Both the position numbers and the translations under genes were made by a program. Shown here in pieces: positions 54,415 through 63,704 of a DNA stretch of 64,000 bases. The notes under the pieces were generated by a model. It searched no databases. It saw nothing but the letters and a program-made list of their open reading frames with translations, and had not been told where the DNA came from. The stretch comes from Sulfurisphaera javensis (GTDB taxonomy: Archaea > Thermoproteota > Thermoprotei_A > Sulfolobales > Sulfolobaceae), in assembly GCF_041154675.1 (NCBI RefSeq), contig NZ_AP031322.1, forward strand, positions 744,001 through 808,000. The letters are read 5' to 3'. Every line of letters starts with the position of its first letter. The first letter of the stretch is position 1.

Positions 54415-54427
54415 AGTTTTTCTTTTC

Positions 54428-55006
54428 TCATTTCTTTATTATTCTTAAAATTACATAAATTATAATCAATATAATTGTTACTGCTAAAGCATAAATTCCA
54501 AATTTTTCAGCTAATGTAATAATATAATTTATTTGGTTTGCATAATGATAGCCAAGAAGAGATAAAATTACATCCCATATTGAATGCCCCAAGACTGTAA
54601 ACACTAAGAATCTTATTATCCTCATTTGAGCAACTCCAGCGGGGTAAGAAATTAATGCTCTAAACTCTGGAACAAATCTAAAACTAAAAACAGCAATATC
54701 TCCGTACTTCAAAAACCAATTATGAAGTCTCATAAGTCTTGCATTATCTATAAACAAATATTTTCCATACTTTGACAAAAATGGATATCCTAACTTCAAA
54801 CCAATTATGTATGCAATAACTGAGCCAACTAAGCTACCTAAAGTTCCTATTATTATTCCTAAAACAAGGTTTAACTGATTTAAAAAAGAGTAATAACCAA
54901 CTAGCGGCATAATGATTTCACTTGGTATTGGTAAACCTAATCCTTCGCCTATCATTAAAACTAAAAGAAAAACATATCCTTGTGTACCTTGAAATACGTA
55001 AATCAT
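54428..55006 (-). CDS. DedA-family membrane protein
   Basis: A 192-residue protein with about five hydrophobic segments and the DedA/SNARE-associated pattern: EGLGLPIPSEIIMP near the N-terminus and RFVPEFRALISYPAG in the middle. Relatives act in lipid flipping and membrane homeostasis. It is convergent with the sedolisin gene. Confidence 0.85.
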   Translation of the reverse strand: MIYVFQGTQGYVFLLVLMIGEGLGLPIPSEIIMPLVGYYSFLNQLNLVLGIIIGTLGSLVGSVIAYIIGLKLGYPFLSKYGKYLFIDNARLMRLHNWFLKYGDIAVFSFRFVPEFRALISYPAGVAQMRIIRFLVFTVLGHSIWDVILSLLGYHYANQINYIITLAEKFGIYALAVTIILIIIYVILRIIKK

Positions 55007-55178
55007 TTAGGGATACGTAACATTCAAATCTAAAAAATTTTTCCCAACATAGTAAACGTACCTTTTATCTGCTTAGTATTCTCATTGCTTCTTGGCTTAT
55101 GAATCACACTTTTCTTATTGTCTTTTATGTTAATGAACTTAAAGATAAAAATAATAATTTAAAATTCATAAGAATTTT

Positions 55179-55832
55179 ATGTTAGTTATCTCTTCTGTTT
55201 ATGGTCCCGTATCTTATCCAATTATAGCATCAACAATGAAAAGACACGATATTAAAATAGTTTTTGAGAAAAGTGAAGATGCTGACGTTTATATGGATGC
55301 AATTCCTCTATTAAATAACACAGATTACGTTCTAGTATCTAAAATGCTTCTCATAACACCAAAAATAGGAGATAAAATAGCTGTATGGAAGAAAGGAAGT
55401 GCTAATGATATTTTACTTCAACTTTTAGTAAAGCTTTACAAAATTTCACCAGAAATAATTTACACTGAAGACCCTTCAGAAGTGTATAAGTTATATATTC
55501 AAGGAAAAGTTGATTCGGCAATGGTAACTGTTGGCATAACTAAGGACGGAGAATATATAGAGGATTTATTCTTAAAGAAAGGATTTATCTTGCCTGGAAT
55601 TTGTGGGGCAAAAGTGAATAGAAGAGAAGAAGACTTTGTTTCTGCTTATCAAGAAGGAATAGACTTATTTAAAGAAAACCCAGAAGAAACAGCTGAATAT
55701 GTTGCCGATAATTTACCAATACCTCGACCTTCTACCTTTATTGAGAAAATAATGACTAATGCTAAATATAAGGTAGAAAGAGTATCATTTGATTTTAAGA
55801 AATTTACTTCAGAGATAGAAAATAAAAAATAA
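55179..55832 (+). CDS. DUF3834 protein, binding-protein-like fold
   Basis: A 217-residue soluble protein resembling DUF3834, a Sulfolobales family with a periplasmic-binding-protein-like fold (SSVYGPVSYPIIAS at the start, DSAMVTVGITKDGEY in the middle). Its function is unknown; related folds include MqnA/MqnD-type menaquinone enzymes. There is no signal peptide, so it is cytoplasmic. The creatininase-like gene follows by 20 bases and is probably in the same operon. Confidence 0.6.
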   Translation: MLVISSVYGPVSYPIIASTMKRHDIKIVFEKSEDADVYMDAIPLLNNTDYVLVSKMLLITPKIGDKIAVWKKGSANDILLQLLVKLYKISPEIIYTEDPSEVYKLYIQGKVDSAMVTVGITKDGEYIEDLFLKKGFILPGICGAKVNRREEDFVSAYQEGIDLFKENPEETAEYVADNLPIPRPSTFIEKIMTNAKYKVERVSFDFKKFTSEIENKK

Positions 55833-55852
55833 GGCTTCACTTAATTTATTTC

Positions 55853-56539
55853 ATGCTACTAATTTATTCAACAAGAGACGAGATAAAAGGGAAAATTCCA
55901 CTAATTCCTATCGGAAGTATTGAACAACATGGTCCTCATTTGCCTATGGGAACAGACTCAATAATAGTTGAAGAAATTGCCAAAAGAGTAGAAAGGAGTA
56001 TGAGAGATAAAATCCTACTTTTCCCTACGATTTACTATACATGCTCTCTTGAACATGGCAATTTACCGTATTTTGGTGTTTCTTATCAAACTTTATTTAA
56101 CTATTTGCTCGATCTCTTAGAGAAGATAAAGGATTACTTTCCTCTTGCAATAATCTTGAACGGTCATGGAGGTAATGAGTCCTTACTTGATTTAGTAAGA
56201 AGACAAGTAAATTTCACTAACTCAAATTTTAAGGTTTACATTTTTTCTTTAGTCGGAAAAGGGAAACAATACTTTAATGTAAATGATCTTCATGCGGGGA
56301 CTGTTGAGTCTTCAGTTATTAAGAGAATAAACTCAGACTTAGTTAGAGAAGAAAAACTAAAAGAAGTAAATTATGAAGTAAAGCAAGGCGTTTTTGAAAC
56401 TATAACAACTTCTGAAGCAAATCCTTTTGGTATAATTAATCTTGACGGTGAAATAAAAATAAATGAACAACTGGGAGAAGAGTTTATCAAAAGGGCCACA
56501 GAAGAACTTATTAATTTCATTAACTCTCTAAACTTTTAA
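55853..56539 (+). CDS. Creatininase-family amidohydrolase
   Basis: A 228-residue protein with the creatininase metal sites: PIGSIEQHGPHLPMGTDS near residue 20 (E and H ligands), LEHGNLPYFG near 65 and NGHGGNES near 100, with a later Glu in GTVESS. Family members hydrolyse cyclic amides or act in cofactor synthesis. The substrate is not evident. The 3' end overlaps the convergent winged-helix gene. Confidence 0.85.
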   Translation: MLLIYSTRDEIKGKIPLIPIGSIEQHGPHLPMGTDSIIVEEIAKRVERSMRDKILLFPTIYYTCSLEHGNLPYFGVSYQTLFNYLLDLLEKIKDYFPLAIILNGHGGNESLLDLVRRQVNFTNSNFKVYIFSLVGKGKQYFNVNDLHAGTVESSVIKRINSDLVREEKLKEVNYEVKQGVFETITTSEANPFGIINLDGEIKINEQLGEEFIKRATEELINFINSLNF

Positions 56540-56735
56540 CTAATTCTTTCCCTTTTTGAGTAAGAACAAATCTCCCCCTTTCCCTTTTTATAATTTCATC
56601 TTTAATTAAGTCATTAAGTTCCCTCTTCAATGCGTCTGTTGAAATATTTAGCTGATCCTTTATATCTTTAAATAATACTGGTCTATCATAAGAATTCAAA
56701 ATTTTAATTATCTTAATCTTTAATTCGCTAAGCAT
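56520..56735 (-). CDS. Winged-helix transcription regulator
   Basis: A 71-residue winged helix-turn-helix: LKIKIIKILNSYDRPV, then DIKDQLNISTDALKRELNDL as the recognition helices, and a wing (IIKRERGRFVLTQKG). I start at ATG 56735, since GTTTATAAAT at 56756-56765 lies about 25 bases upstream; a longer frame to 56789 would begin upstream of that TATA box. An 11-base inverted repeat flanks this TATA box, so the protein probably regulates itself. Confidence 0.75.
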   Translation of the reverse strand: MLSELKIKIIKILNSYDRPVLFKDIKDQLNISTDALKRELNDLIKDEIIKRERGRFVLTQKGKELVKSLES

Positions 56736-56743
56736 AAAAAGGA

Positions 56744-56778
56744 AATAGAGAGGAGGTTTATAAATAATCCTCTCTATT
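56744..56778. promoter_or_regulatory. Inverted repeat flanking the wHTH promoter TATA box
   Basis: AATAGAGAGGA (56744-56754) and TCCTCTCTATT (56768-56778) are perfect 11-base arms either side of the TATA box GTTTATAAAT (56756-56765). Binding of a dimer would exclude TBP. The neighbouring winged-helix protein is the obvious candidate. Confidence 0.6.
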
Positions 56779-57092
56779 AAGAGCTTCAAAGTAGAATCTT
56801 AATTATTACTTATTCTCTTCATCAATTATATTAATTAAAGAATAGCTTAGGATAAGAGATTTTATCTTTAGTAAATTTTACTCAATACTTTTAAGAAACG
56901 CACTCTATCTATAAGTTAGCTCTCTGACAAGAATGAATTTTAGTCGCATCTTTTGTAATTGCTTATAATTTTTATGAATCTAAATCGGAAGATGTTTTAA
57001 AATATTAAGATTATTCTTCTCGAATGAGAAAATAACAAAAGGTGAAGCTTAATTCAGAAAAGTTTTTTACTTTTCTTAATTAGTCAGTAATT
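56779..57092. other. Gene-free region before the ABC ATPase
   Basis: AT-rich DNA with no ORF of note. Near the right end AGAAAAGT and ACTTTTCT (57056-57063 and 57069-57076) form 8-base arms with a five-T spacer, 17 bases before the ATG at 57093. This is a possible operator or transcript hairpin for the ABC operon. Confidence 0.4.
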
Positions 57093-57809
57093 ATGAATTG
57101 CATAGAAGTCAATAATGTTGTTAAGAGATTTGGCAATGTTCATGCTTTAGATGGGATATCGTTCTCTATTCCTTGTGGAGCTAAGTATGCTTTGATTGGA
57201 CCTAATGGTGCTGGAAAGTCTACTACTCTCAAAATTTTATCTGGCTTACTCACTCCAGACTTAGGAGAAGTTAAAATAAAAGGGATGAGACCTAACTCTA
57301 AAGAAGTTAAGAAGATCTTAGGATATCTACCGGAAGATGCTATGCCTTATAGGACTCTAACTGTATTAGAAAACTTGGAATATATTGCTTCATTAAGGGG
57401 AATTCCAAATCCTAGAGAGAAAGCTTTACAAATGATTAATATCTTTGGTTTGCAAGAGTACATGCATACTGAAGCTGGTAAACTTTCAAGAGGAAATTTG
57501 CAACGATTATCTTTAGCCTTAACTATTATTCATGATCCTGAAATAATTCTACTTGATGAACCGCTTAATTATTTGGATATTCCTACTCAGGAACTAGTGA
57601 TTAGCATTCTTAAGTCATATATACTTTCAACCCTTTTAGTCTCAACTCATATAATGTCTATTGCAACTAGATTGGCAACACATGCAATAATTATAAATCA
57701 CGGAAAAGTAGTCTGGGTAGGAAGCATTGATGATTTAAAGAAGATGGGTAAAGAAAATGAGCCAATAGAAAGCATTGTTGCAAGAATAATGACTGGTGGA
57801 ATAACATGA
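57093..57809 (+). CDS. ABC transporter ATP-binding protein
   Basis: A 238-residue ABC ATPase with Walker [10 protein letters not shown], signature [11 protein letters not shown], Walker [12 protein letters not shown] and switch STHIMS. It resembles ATPases of ABC-2 exporters. The stop overlaps the ATG of the permease (ATGA at 57806-57809), so the two are made together. Confidence 0.88.
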   Translation: MNCIEVNNVVKRFGNVHALDGISFSIPCGAKYALIGPNGAGKSTTLKILSGLLTPDLGEVKIKGMRPNSKEVKKILGYLPEDAMPYRTLTVLENLEYIASLRGIPNPREKALQMINIFGLQEYMHTEAGKLSRGNLQRLSLALTIIHDPEIILLDEPLNYLDIPTQELVISILKSYILSTLLVSTHIMSIATRLATHAIIINHGKVVWVGSIDDLKKMGKENEPIESIVARIMTGGIT

Positions 57810-59149
57810 TAGGAAAGGTGATTGAATTAAAATTAAGGACTGTTTTCAGTTTGCCTCTTTTAGTTTTCTTTATATTCATTGCATTTATTTCTACGGTCTT
57901 TGCAATAGGATTTGCTAATATTCCACCTCAATTAGATCAGCCAAATTCTTTTGATATTGTTTTCCCTATTTCGATCTTTTCCTCTTTTCTTCTTGGATAT
58001 ACTCTCTTTCCTAGAAGTATATTAATTACTAAATCGGATTTGGATTTCTTATTTCAAATTCCCCTCGATGATAAAGACTTTCTTATAGCAACTACTTTAG
58101 CTGGTTTTATTATCAATTACCTTTACCTTTCCTTTCTCGTCATCTTTTTAGCTCTCATAATGCATTATTACGGTTTTCTTTTCCTTATTATTTTCTCATT
58201 AGATTTAACTTTTCTAAGTAATCTTCTTTATCTTCTAACTTTTTGGAAAAGATTACCAATAGCTATTATCTTAGTTTTATGGTTCGTTTCTTCATATTTT
58301 GATTTTCCCTTATCACCATTTTCTATAGAATATGGAAACTTCCTTGGCTTTTATTTATTCCTTATTTTCTCCTTATTACTTGCATTACTCTTGTTCAAGT
58401 ACTTTTCCTTATCAAATTACGTAAATACAATGCTAATGGAGCTTGGAGGACAAAGAGGATCAGTAAAAAGTTTAATTAACTTATCTTCTTCTTCTCCTTT
58501 CATGGCTATGCTAAAGAAGAACCTAAACTTAATAGAAATAGGCGGAAGAACTGGTGGATTTACTGGAGGACAATACAGTATCGCAAGAGTCAAGATTTAT
58601 TACTTAACATTAGGTGTTTTAGCTTTGGCAATAGCTTACTATTTCGTTGCAGATCTTATACCCATTTTCTCTTTCTACTTTGTCCTAATAGAGTTCTTTT
58701 TAAATTATTCCATCGCCCAAGCATCTTTTATAAATGAACCATTTTGGATAAATTTAACAATAATGAGCCCAATAGAATTTGTTAGGAGATACTTTTTAAG
58801 CAAATTAATCTCGCTTTACATAGTATTCATACCTCTTCCTATTCTAGCTTTTATAATGGGAAATTACAATGAAGCAATAGCATTTCTAATAATCCCATTA
58901 ACGTTCATAATTATGACCTCATTATTAGTTAGATATTACCCAGCTACCCAACAAAGCATGCAGAATGATAGGATAACTTTTAGTAAAATTATACTATCTT
59001 ATGTGGTATTGGGAATAGGAATAACAATTAGCGTTTTAGCTGTATACTTCCCATTTTACACATTAATTGGAGTAATAATATTAGATTTGCCTTTCTTTAT
59101 ATCACAAAGCTTTTGGGAAAAAGCATTTGAAAGAAATATAAGAGCATAA
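57806..59149 (+). CDS. ABC-2-like permease
   Basis: A 447-residue membrane protein with about 12 hydrophobic segments, partner of the ATPase just upstream. It is paralogous to the orphan permease at 41022-42341, including the [15 protein letters not shown] segment and an [12 protein letters not shown] region near residue 310. The substrate is unknown; the size recalls permeases of large ABC-2 systems in Sulfolobales. Confidence 0.78.
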   Translation: MIGKVIELKLRTVFSLPLLVFFIFIAFISTVFAIGFANIPPQLDQPNSFDIVFPISIFSSFLLGYTLFPRSILITKSDLDFLFQIPLDDKDFLIATTLAGFIINYLYLSFLVIFLALIMHYYGFLFLIIFSLDLTFLSNLLYLLTFWKRLPIAIILVLWFVSSYFDFPLSPFSIEYGNFLGFYLFLIFSLLLALLLFKYFSLSNYVNTMLMELGGQRGSVKSLINLSSSSPFMAMLKKNLNLIEIGGRTGGFTGGQYSIARVKIYYLTLGVLALAIAYYFVADLIPIFSFYFVLIEFFLNYSIAQASFINEPFWINLTIMSPIEFVRRYFLSKLISLYIVFIPLPILAFIMGNYNEAIAFLIIPLTFIIMTSLLVRYYPATQQSMQNDRITFSKIILSYVVLGIGITISVLAVYFPFYTLIGVIILDLPFFISQSFWEKAFERNIRA

Positions 59150-59611
59150 TCATAGTATTGCTGAGTAGGCAAAAATTCTACCTAGAAATTGAAAGATTTA
59201 TATGCGAATAGCGTCAAAATGTCCAAAGAAGCTATAGAAATAATTTATATCTAACAATGATACTGTTGATGAACTCGGACCGAAGGAAATGTTGCTGACT
59301 TCTTCCTTATCCTCAGTGCTTTCCCAAATTCAATTCATGAAAAATATTACTATAATTTTATTTTAAATAAAATATGAATTAAAACTTAAGAAACAAATTG
59401 AATCACCTTAGAAAAAATTCGCCGTTTTCACAATGTACTTGATCACATTTTTGTCTTTAGTATAATTATAATAAAAAATTAGGAATACAGGTTTTTATTT
59501 ATACGTGTTCACACATAGCAGAATGAATACGCATTAACGCATATAAAGGAAAAAGAAAAAACTAGAAAAAAGAATAAATATTAGGATGAAGAAAAAACAA
59601 AAGTTGCTATA
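59150..59611 (+). repeat. Decayed region with repeat copy B
   Basis: A gene-free stretch of 462 bases. A segment at 59231-59264 (TATAGAAATAATTTATA core) recurs inverted at 61903-61939. Copy B of the dispersed repeat lies at about 59325-59400; its frame reads SQIQFMKN and, 20 codons later and after one stop, ELKLKKQIESP, so it looks like an eroded coding sequence. No intact gene is present. Confidence 0.45.
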
Positions 59612-60076
59612 GTGTTTTCCATAGCGGGAATATTTTTCGCTATCTTAGGTATAGGGATGGCTATCTATTCTAATCTAGAAACAGCTATTGGATTTGTATC
59701 GGTTTTGGCAGTACCAATTTATGCAATAGGGTTTATAGGTTATTGTAGAGTGCCAGATGAAAAAGTTGAACATCTAGCAGGGAATAATCTATTTTCCCCA
59801 GTGTATTGATACAATGAAAAAGGCATTTGGAAAAATAGAAAATTGATGATAGAATGGTCTCAGATACAAGATATGATTGTATATAAAGTATTCATGCGAC
59901 ATAGCGGAAAAATCGGGCCAATTTTCGAAGGATCTAGTCCAAATATTTATGGTGAATTGGAAGAAATTGGAACTATTAGAATAATTCTAAAGGATGGAAG
60001 ACAAATAGAAATAAAAAATGTCTTGACCCCATTTACTGTAGTAGATTATATAAAAAAGGTTTACCTTAAAAAATAG
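59612..60076 (+). pseudogene. Two-helix membrane PH-like protein, interrupted by TGA
   Basis: One frame runs from GTG 59612 to TAG 60076, broken only by a TGA at 59807-59809. The first part has two membrane helices (IAGIFFAILGIGMAI, VSVLAVPIYAIGFIG); the second (from LMIEWSQIQDM) is strand-rich and ends in IRIILKDGRQIEIKNV. The whole, about 154 codons, matches the layout of the intact gene at 62122-62496: helices, then IEW/ILW-x-x-I, then a strand with DGRQ/NGER. It is probably a membrane PH-like protein killed by one nonsense change. A start upstream of GTG is possible. Confidence 0.55.
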
Positions 60077-60241
60077 AATTTTTACATTCTTTACGATTTT
60101 AATGCTCTGAAGGCTCTAGCTAAGTGTTTGCGCGATCGTATCAATGTAAATGCGAAGAATAACATAATAGCAAAATCGCTCCCTAGTGAATTACTCCGCC
60201 CTTACGGTACTCTCCAAATTATTACCTTAAAAACAAGTTAA
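60077..60241 (+). pseudogene. Gene fragment, possibly transposase-derived
   Basis: A 54-codon stretch without a start codon encodes FNALKALAKCLRDRINVNAK and then PSELLRPYGTLQIIT before TAA. The composition is protein-like, unlike flanking DNA. Its end overlaps the GGTACTCTCCAAATT part of the dispersed repeat family, so the repeats may be leftovers of the same gene. A transposase origin is a guess from the dispersed copies. Confidence 0.35.
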
Positions 60242-60302
60242 GATAGATATAAAGTAATTCCATAATTTTAATCAATTAGATAAAAATACATCTTATTGAA
60301 TC

Positions 60303-60488
60303 TTGCCTAGAAAAAGCAAAAAGAGAAAAAACTTGAAATTCATTTTATTAACCTTAAAGAACATAAGATGTATACTTAAACTCATAGAAGATAGAGGAAA
60401 ACCTAGACTAATAATTGAAACAAATAATTCCTTATTCTATGTGATTGTCAGTAGACATTATAAAAATCTGATAAAAAAGAAAAATTAA
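60303..60488 (+). CDS. Possible small basic protein
   Basis: A 61-codon frame starting with TTG, rich in Lys and Arg (RKSKKRKNLKF), with a strand-like middle (PRLIIETNNSLFYVIVS). The start has no clear promoter at the right distance. It lies in a decayed region, so it may be a fragment. No family is recognised. Confidence 0.25.
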   Translation: MPRKSKKRKNLKFILLTLKNIRCILKLIEDRGKPRLIIETNNSLFYVIVSRHYKNLIKKKN

Positions 60489-60517
60489 AAAATTTTATTA
60501 GCTTATTGAGGAGTAAG

Positions 60518-60690
60518 TTAAGAATAGTTTGTCACATTTATAACGATAGTTATGTTTCCGTAGTAGCTTACGTCTGGGTAAAATATAGCAAAGTCCCATC
60601 TGGTGCATAAAGCTTCTCTGGTACCATATCTTTTTCAATCAATTCTAGTGTATCTGGGAATTCAATTGCTTCGGGAATTTCTTAACTCAC
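60518..60690 (-). pseudogene. Fragment of a secreted-protein gene
   Basis: Two short overlapping minus-strand frames look coding: EFPDTLELIEKDMVPEKL and, in a neighbouring frame, TRWDFAIFYPDVSYYGNITI up to a TAA at 60518-60520. Neither has a proper start, and both have upstream stops. They are best read as the eroded 3' end of an extracellular protein gene with a frameshift. Confidence 0.3.
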
Positions 60691-60780
60691 ATTTTTCTTT
60701 CTAATTTTGCTTCTTCTCGTCTTTAGTTGTTTTTTATATATTATTCTTTGCCCTTATGTAACTTAAACTAACTTTCTTCC

Positions 60781-60910
60781 CGCCTTAACCGGTACTTCTT
60801 AAATTCAATTCATAAAAAATATTGCTAAGGCTTTATTTTATGTTAATAAGTAAGGAATACAAATTAAAACTTAGGAAATAAATTGTGTCATCCTAGCATA
60901 GGGTTGTCGA
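60781..60910 (+). repeat. Degenerate dispersed repeat, copy C
   Basis: AAATTCAATTCATAAAAAAT and, about 55 bases on, AAATTAAAACTTAGGAAATA match copies A (13.7 kb) and B (59.3 kb), and TTGTGTCATCCTA matches copy A's TTGACTCATCCTA. After it, 60920-60987 reads DDFVKYHEDFLSTLLASFN without a start, another eroded coding piece. The stretch to 61005 holds no gene. Confidence 0.5.
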
Positions 60911-61005
60911 TTTAATTTTAAGGTGATGATTTTGTGAAATACCATGAAGACTTTCTATCCACACTTCTTGCAAGTTTTAATTTGTTCTGACATTCTTTAA
61001 ATAAC

Positions 61006-61359
61006 TTATTGGTCGGAATGAATCTCAATCAACTTTTTTGCATGTTTGAAATAGTCTTTTGCCTTTTCTTCATCAACAACATGTAACTCAACTGGTGCAC
61101 CAAAAGGCAAATTATATTTATCCATAGCTATGTTTAAAACTTGCTTTTTTAATTCTCTTCTATCCTTATCAGATAATTGATAAGGGAAAATGATTAAAAT
61201 ATCTATATCACTTAGAACAGTAATTCTATCTTCAGCTATTCCACCAAAGACATAAACCTTTACATTTTTATCAATTTCCTTTGATGCTTTAGCTATAATT
61301 TCAGCATATTCTTTCCATCGTCTTAAATGCTCAAATTTATATTTAACCCAGCTTGACAC
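61006..61359 (-). CDS. MNT-type nucleotidyltransferase (antitoxin)
   Basis: A 117-residue minimal nucleotidyltransferase. FGGIAEDRITVLSDID carries the full G-G and D51-x-D53 catalytic pattern. It starts with GTG at 61359 inside the HEPN gene; GAGGAGAT lies about 10 bases upstream. It should neutralise the HEPN partner by AMP transfer, as in known HEPN/MNT modules. A second, partly damaged pair lies at 29280-29901. Confidence 0.75.
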   Translation of the reverse strand: MSSWVKYKFEHLRRWKEYAEIIAKASKEIDKNVKVYVFGGIAEDRITVLSDIDILIIFPYQLSDKDRRELKKQVLNIAMDKYNLPFGAPVELHVVDEEKAKDYFKHAKKLIEIHSDQ

Positions 61360-61768
61360 GTTTACTTATCTCCTCTAATTTATTTATAATTTTTTCAGCA
61401 ATTGAAATAGCATTTTCCGCCTGTGATTTATCATACTCCATCTCTCCATACCTACTTTCAATATAAGCATCTTCTAGCTCAGACAGTTCATTCCTATATT
61501 CCCTAGCAAGCTCTAGAATTTCATCCGATAAATCGGGATAGCTGTTTTCTTTTAATAGCTTAGCTAAATATGACAACAGTGTTCTTACTTCATGACTTTT
61601 GAATTCAGAAGCAAATAGTTCAAACAATACTGCCTTTAGATAAAGCTGGATTGCTTCCTCAGCATGAAACATAGCTAGATCATAGAAACCATCATTTATA
61701 TCCTTCTTTGCGTCACTAAGAAACTGTAAAGCTCTTCTCTTAAGTCTTTGTACTTTTATACCACTCAC
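61343..61768 (-). CDS. HEPN-domain toxin
   Basis: A 141-residue all-helical HEPN protein of the type paired with minimal nucleotidyltransferases. The first helices (QFLSDAKKDINDGFYDLAMF, then AEEAIQLYLKAVLFE) match the family core, with ESRYGEMEYDKSQAEN near the C-terminus. Family members act as RNA-targeting toxins. Its 3' end overlaps the nucleotidyltransferase by 17 bases. This copy is full length, unlike that at 29280. Confidence 0.75.
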   Translation of the reverse strand: MSGIKVQRLKRRALQFLSDAKKDINDGFYDLAMFHAEEAIQLYLKAVLFELFASEFKSHEVRTLLSYLAKLLKENSYPDLSDEILELAREYRNELSELEDAYIESRYGEMEYDKSQAENAISIAEKIINKLEEISKRVKLG

Positions 61769-62121
61769 ATGTCTATCTAAAACCTAAATAAGCTATTAAC
61801 TTAATTCTACGATAGGATATAAATACTACTTAATTTATTAAGCGTAAATTCTACTAATTACTTAAATAGCGTTAACATACATAAATATTATTAAATCGTT
61901 TCATAGTATGATCGTTAGGTATAAATTATTTCTATGACTTTTCCGCTGTTTAATATATCCATTTTAGTCTTGCCTTTATGTAGAGATTCAAATGCTTTGA
62001 ATTTATACCTTCATGACGATATCAGAATCGTTTCTTCTTTTTTCCGGTTCTAATACATTTCTCGTTATATATGCCACCACATAGATAATAGCTCAATAAC
62101 TTTCCTAGTTAACTTCCAAAA
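61769..62121 (-). pseudogene. Decayed region with a dehydrogenase-like gene tail
   Basis: A gene-free stretch of 353 bases. On the minus strand 62010-61915 reads FKAFESLHKGKTKMDI and GKVIEIIYT before TAA, like the last residues of a zinc-type alcohol dehydrogenase, with a TGA just upstream. The end of this fragment (61903-61939) recurs inverted at 59231-59264. The remainder is AT-rich DNA, including the HEPN promoter near 61.8 kb. Confidence 0.35.
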
Positions 62122-62496
62122 TCATTTTACATTATTTTTTGTTCCTTTCTCAAATTCAACTAGTAATTTATCAGCTTTATAAACATTCTTTAGCACTTTT
62201 CTTTCTCCATTATTTAACGTGATTATTACGTTTGAAAACTTTAGTCCTTGATCAATCTTAATCTCTTTGATTTCTTTCCACAAAATTTTCTCTTTCCCAT
62301 GAATTATTATCTTATCCTTCTTCGTAAATATAGTAGGTCTTATAACTAAGTAAATGTCATAGAAACCTAGTCCTATAGTGATTAAAAACAATAATGTAAA
62401 AACACTTATATTAAAAGGAGCAATAGCTAAAGATACTATAAATGTAATAAGAGGAGAAAATAAAAGTATTAGACTTCTTCTATCGAATAATCTCAT
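62122..62496 (-). CDS. Two-helix membrane protein with PH-like domain
   Basis: A 124-residue protein: two membrane helices (residues 8-50), then a strand-rich domain (IFTKKDKIIIHGKEKILWKE, then SNVIITLNNGERKVL) resembling small membrane-bound PH-like domains. I start at ATG 62496, which overlaps the stop of the upstream nuclease gene as ATGA; a TTG at 62520 is the alternative. The coupling suggests it serves the nuclease operon. A homologous gene at 59612 is broken. Confidence 0.55.
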   Translation of the reverse strand: MRLFDRRSLILLFSPLITFIVSLAIAPFNISVFTLLFLITIGLGFYDIYLVIRPTIFTKKDKIIIHGKEKILWKEIKEIKIDQGLKFSNVIITLNNGERKVLKNVYKADKLLVEFEKGTKNNVK

Positions 62497-63704
62497 TTCA
62501 AATAATTTTTCAATATCCAAGATAAAAGGATTAGTGAGAAGGAGAGCTCATTAAAATCTCTTTTTTTCTCACACTTTAATTCTCCTATTTCTGCATTAGA
62601 AATTACATTTTTCCAATGAGTTATTGTAGCCTTATCTGAGGACAAAATCAGACTATCCTTAATTAAGAGGGGATCAATCATAGGGATTATTGCATCACAG
62701 AAGAATATTGGAGTTGGGATCATTGTAGATCTACTTATTAGCTCTTGTAAGTATATCCATGCTAATTCATGAGAAATAATTTCAGCCTTATTTCTTTTGG
62801 GCTTAGATCTATTATTAGCTATTTCAATATATGCACAATAGGGCAAAAGGGTTTGAATATCAGGATAGAATACAATACCTCTATATATTAAATTAGTATC
62901 AATTAATATACCCCTATACTTTCTCATTAGCTCTCTTAGTTCGTATTCCCTGTCAAGAACTACTTTTATCGAATAAAATCCTAACTCCTTATCCAGTGTA
63001 CCACTATTATCATTGAATAATTTTTTAACTAATTCTTCAGGTTCAACTTCTTTTCCATTAAAAGTTATTTTTCCCTTATCTAAAACTAGGAGACAATCTT
63101 CCTCTTCATTCTTTATTCTTATCTCATATTTTCTATCTATACAGAGAGTAATATCTTCTCCAACTCTATAATTATCCTTTTCTTTTACATTAAAGTCAAG
63201 TGAAAGCGAGGCAATTATTTTACTTAGCTCTCTGTTCTTTAGTAATGAATTTATTGAATCTTTTGCATAATCATAATTTATAATATCGTTAACATCTTCT
63301 TTTCCTTTAAACATTGGTACTAGAAATCTAGGTACATAAGGGTAAAATAGACCATACCACGGACCAAAGGGAAACATTACGTGATCTATAGGAATACTAT
63401 TTTTTACTGCCTCGGTGGTAAGTTTTATTACATACACTACTGAAGTTGCTGATGGCACTATTAAATCAGAATCTTTAACCTCTTCTTCTAATGGCATTCT
63501 ATAATTTATTTCCTTAATTTCAATCTTTGGTTGGGTTTTAAGAATTCGGAGAAAACTTATGATATCTTTTAAATAAGAAGTAGCAAACGGTGGATATAAT
63601 AAAACTAACTTATCAACGTCGTAAGATTCTAACGTCCTCAGTATTGTAGTAACTGCTGTCTCAAATACCTTTATTGGTGCTCCTATTGGAATTACTGCCT
63701 TCAT
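62493..63704 (-). CDS. Rossmann/CARF-like sensor fused to PIN nuclease (putative)
   Basis: A 403-residue protein. The N-terminal 130 residues look like a Rossmann-type sensor: VIPIGAPIKVFETAVTTIL, DKLVLLYPP, and DSDLIVPSATSVVYVIKL in the place of the CARF ligand loop. The last 145 residues fit a PIN ribonuclease: D270-T-N, E295, D338 and S-S-D358 (numbered from the TTG three bases upstream). A strand-rich linker lies between. CARF sensors bind cyclic oligoadenylates in type III CRISPR and related defence. It overlaps the HEPN-like gene by 44 bases upstream and a membrane gene downstream. The CARF call is tentative, PIN firmer. Confidence 0.5.
   Translation of the reverse strand: MKAVIPIGAPIKVFETAVTTILRTLESYDVDKLVLLYPPFATSYLKDIISFLRILKTQPKIEIKEINYRMPLEEEVKDSDLIVPSATSVVYVIKLTTEAVKNSIPIDHVMFPFGPWYGLFYPYVPRFLVPMFKGKEDVNDIINYDYAKDSINSLLKNRELSKIIASLSLDFNVKEKDNYRVGEDITLCIDRKYEIRIKNEEEDCLLVLDKGKITFNGKEVEPEELVKKLFNDNSGTLDKELGFYSIKVVLDREYELRELMRKYRGILIDTNLIYRGIVFYPDIQTLLPYCAYIEIANNRSKPKRNKAEIISHELAWIYLQELISRSTMIPTPIFFCDAIIPMIDPLLIKDSLILSSDKATITHWKNVISNAEIGELKCEKKRDFNELSFSLILLSWILKNYLK

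Noticed and set aside
59267-59298. TGATGA followed by CTGA, like half of a C/D box RNA
   Set aside because: There is no D'/C' pair, the 22-base gap is wrong for both halves, and the segment reads as an eroded protein frame instead.
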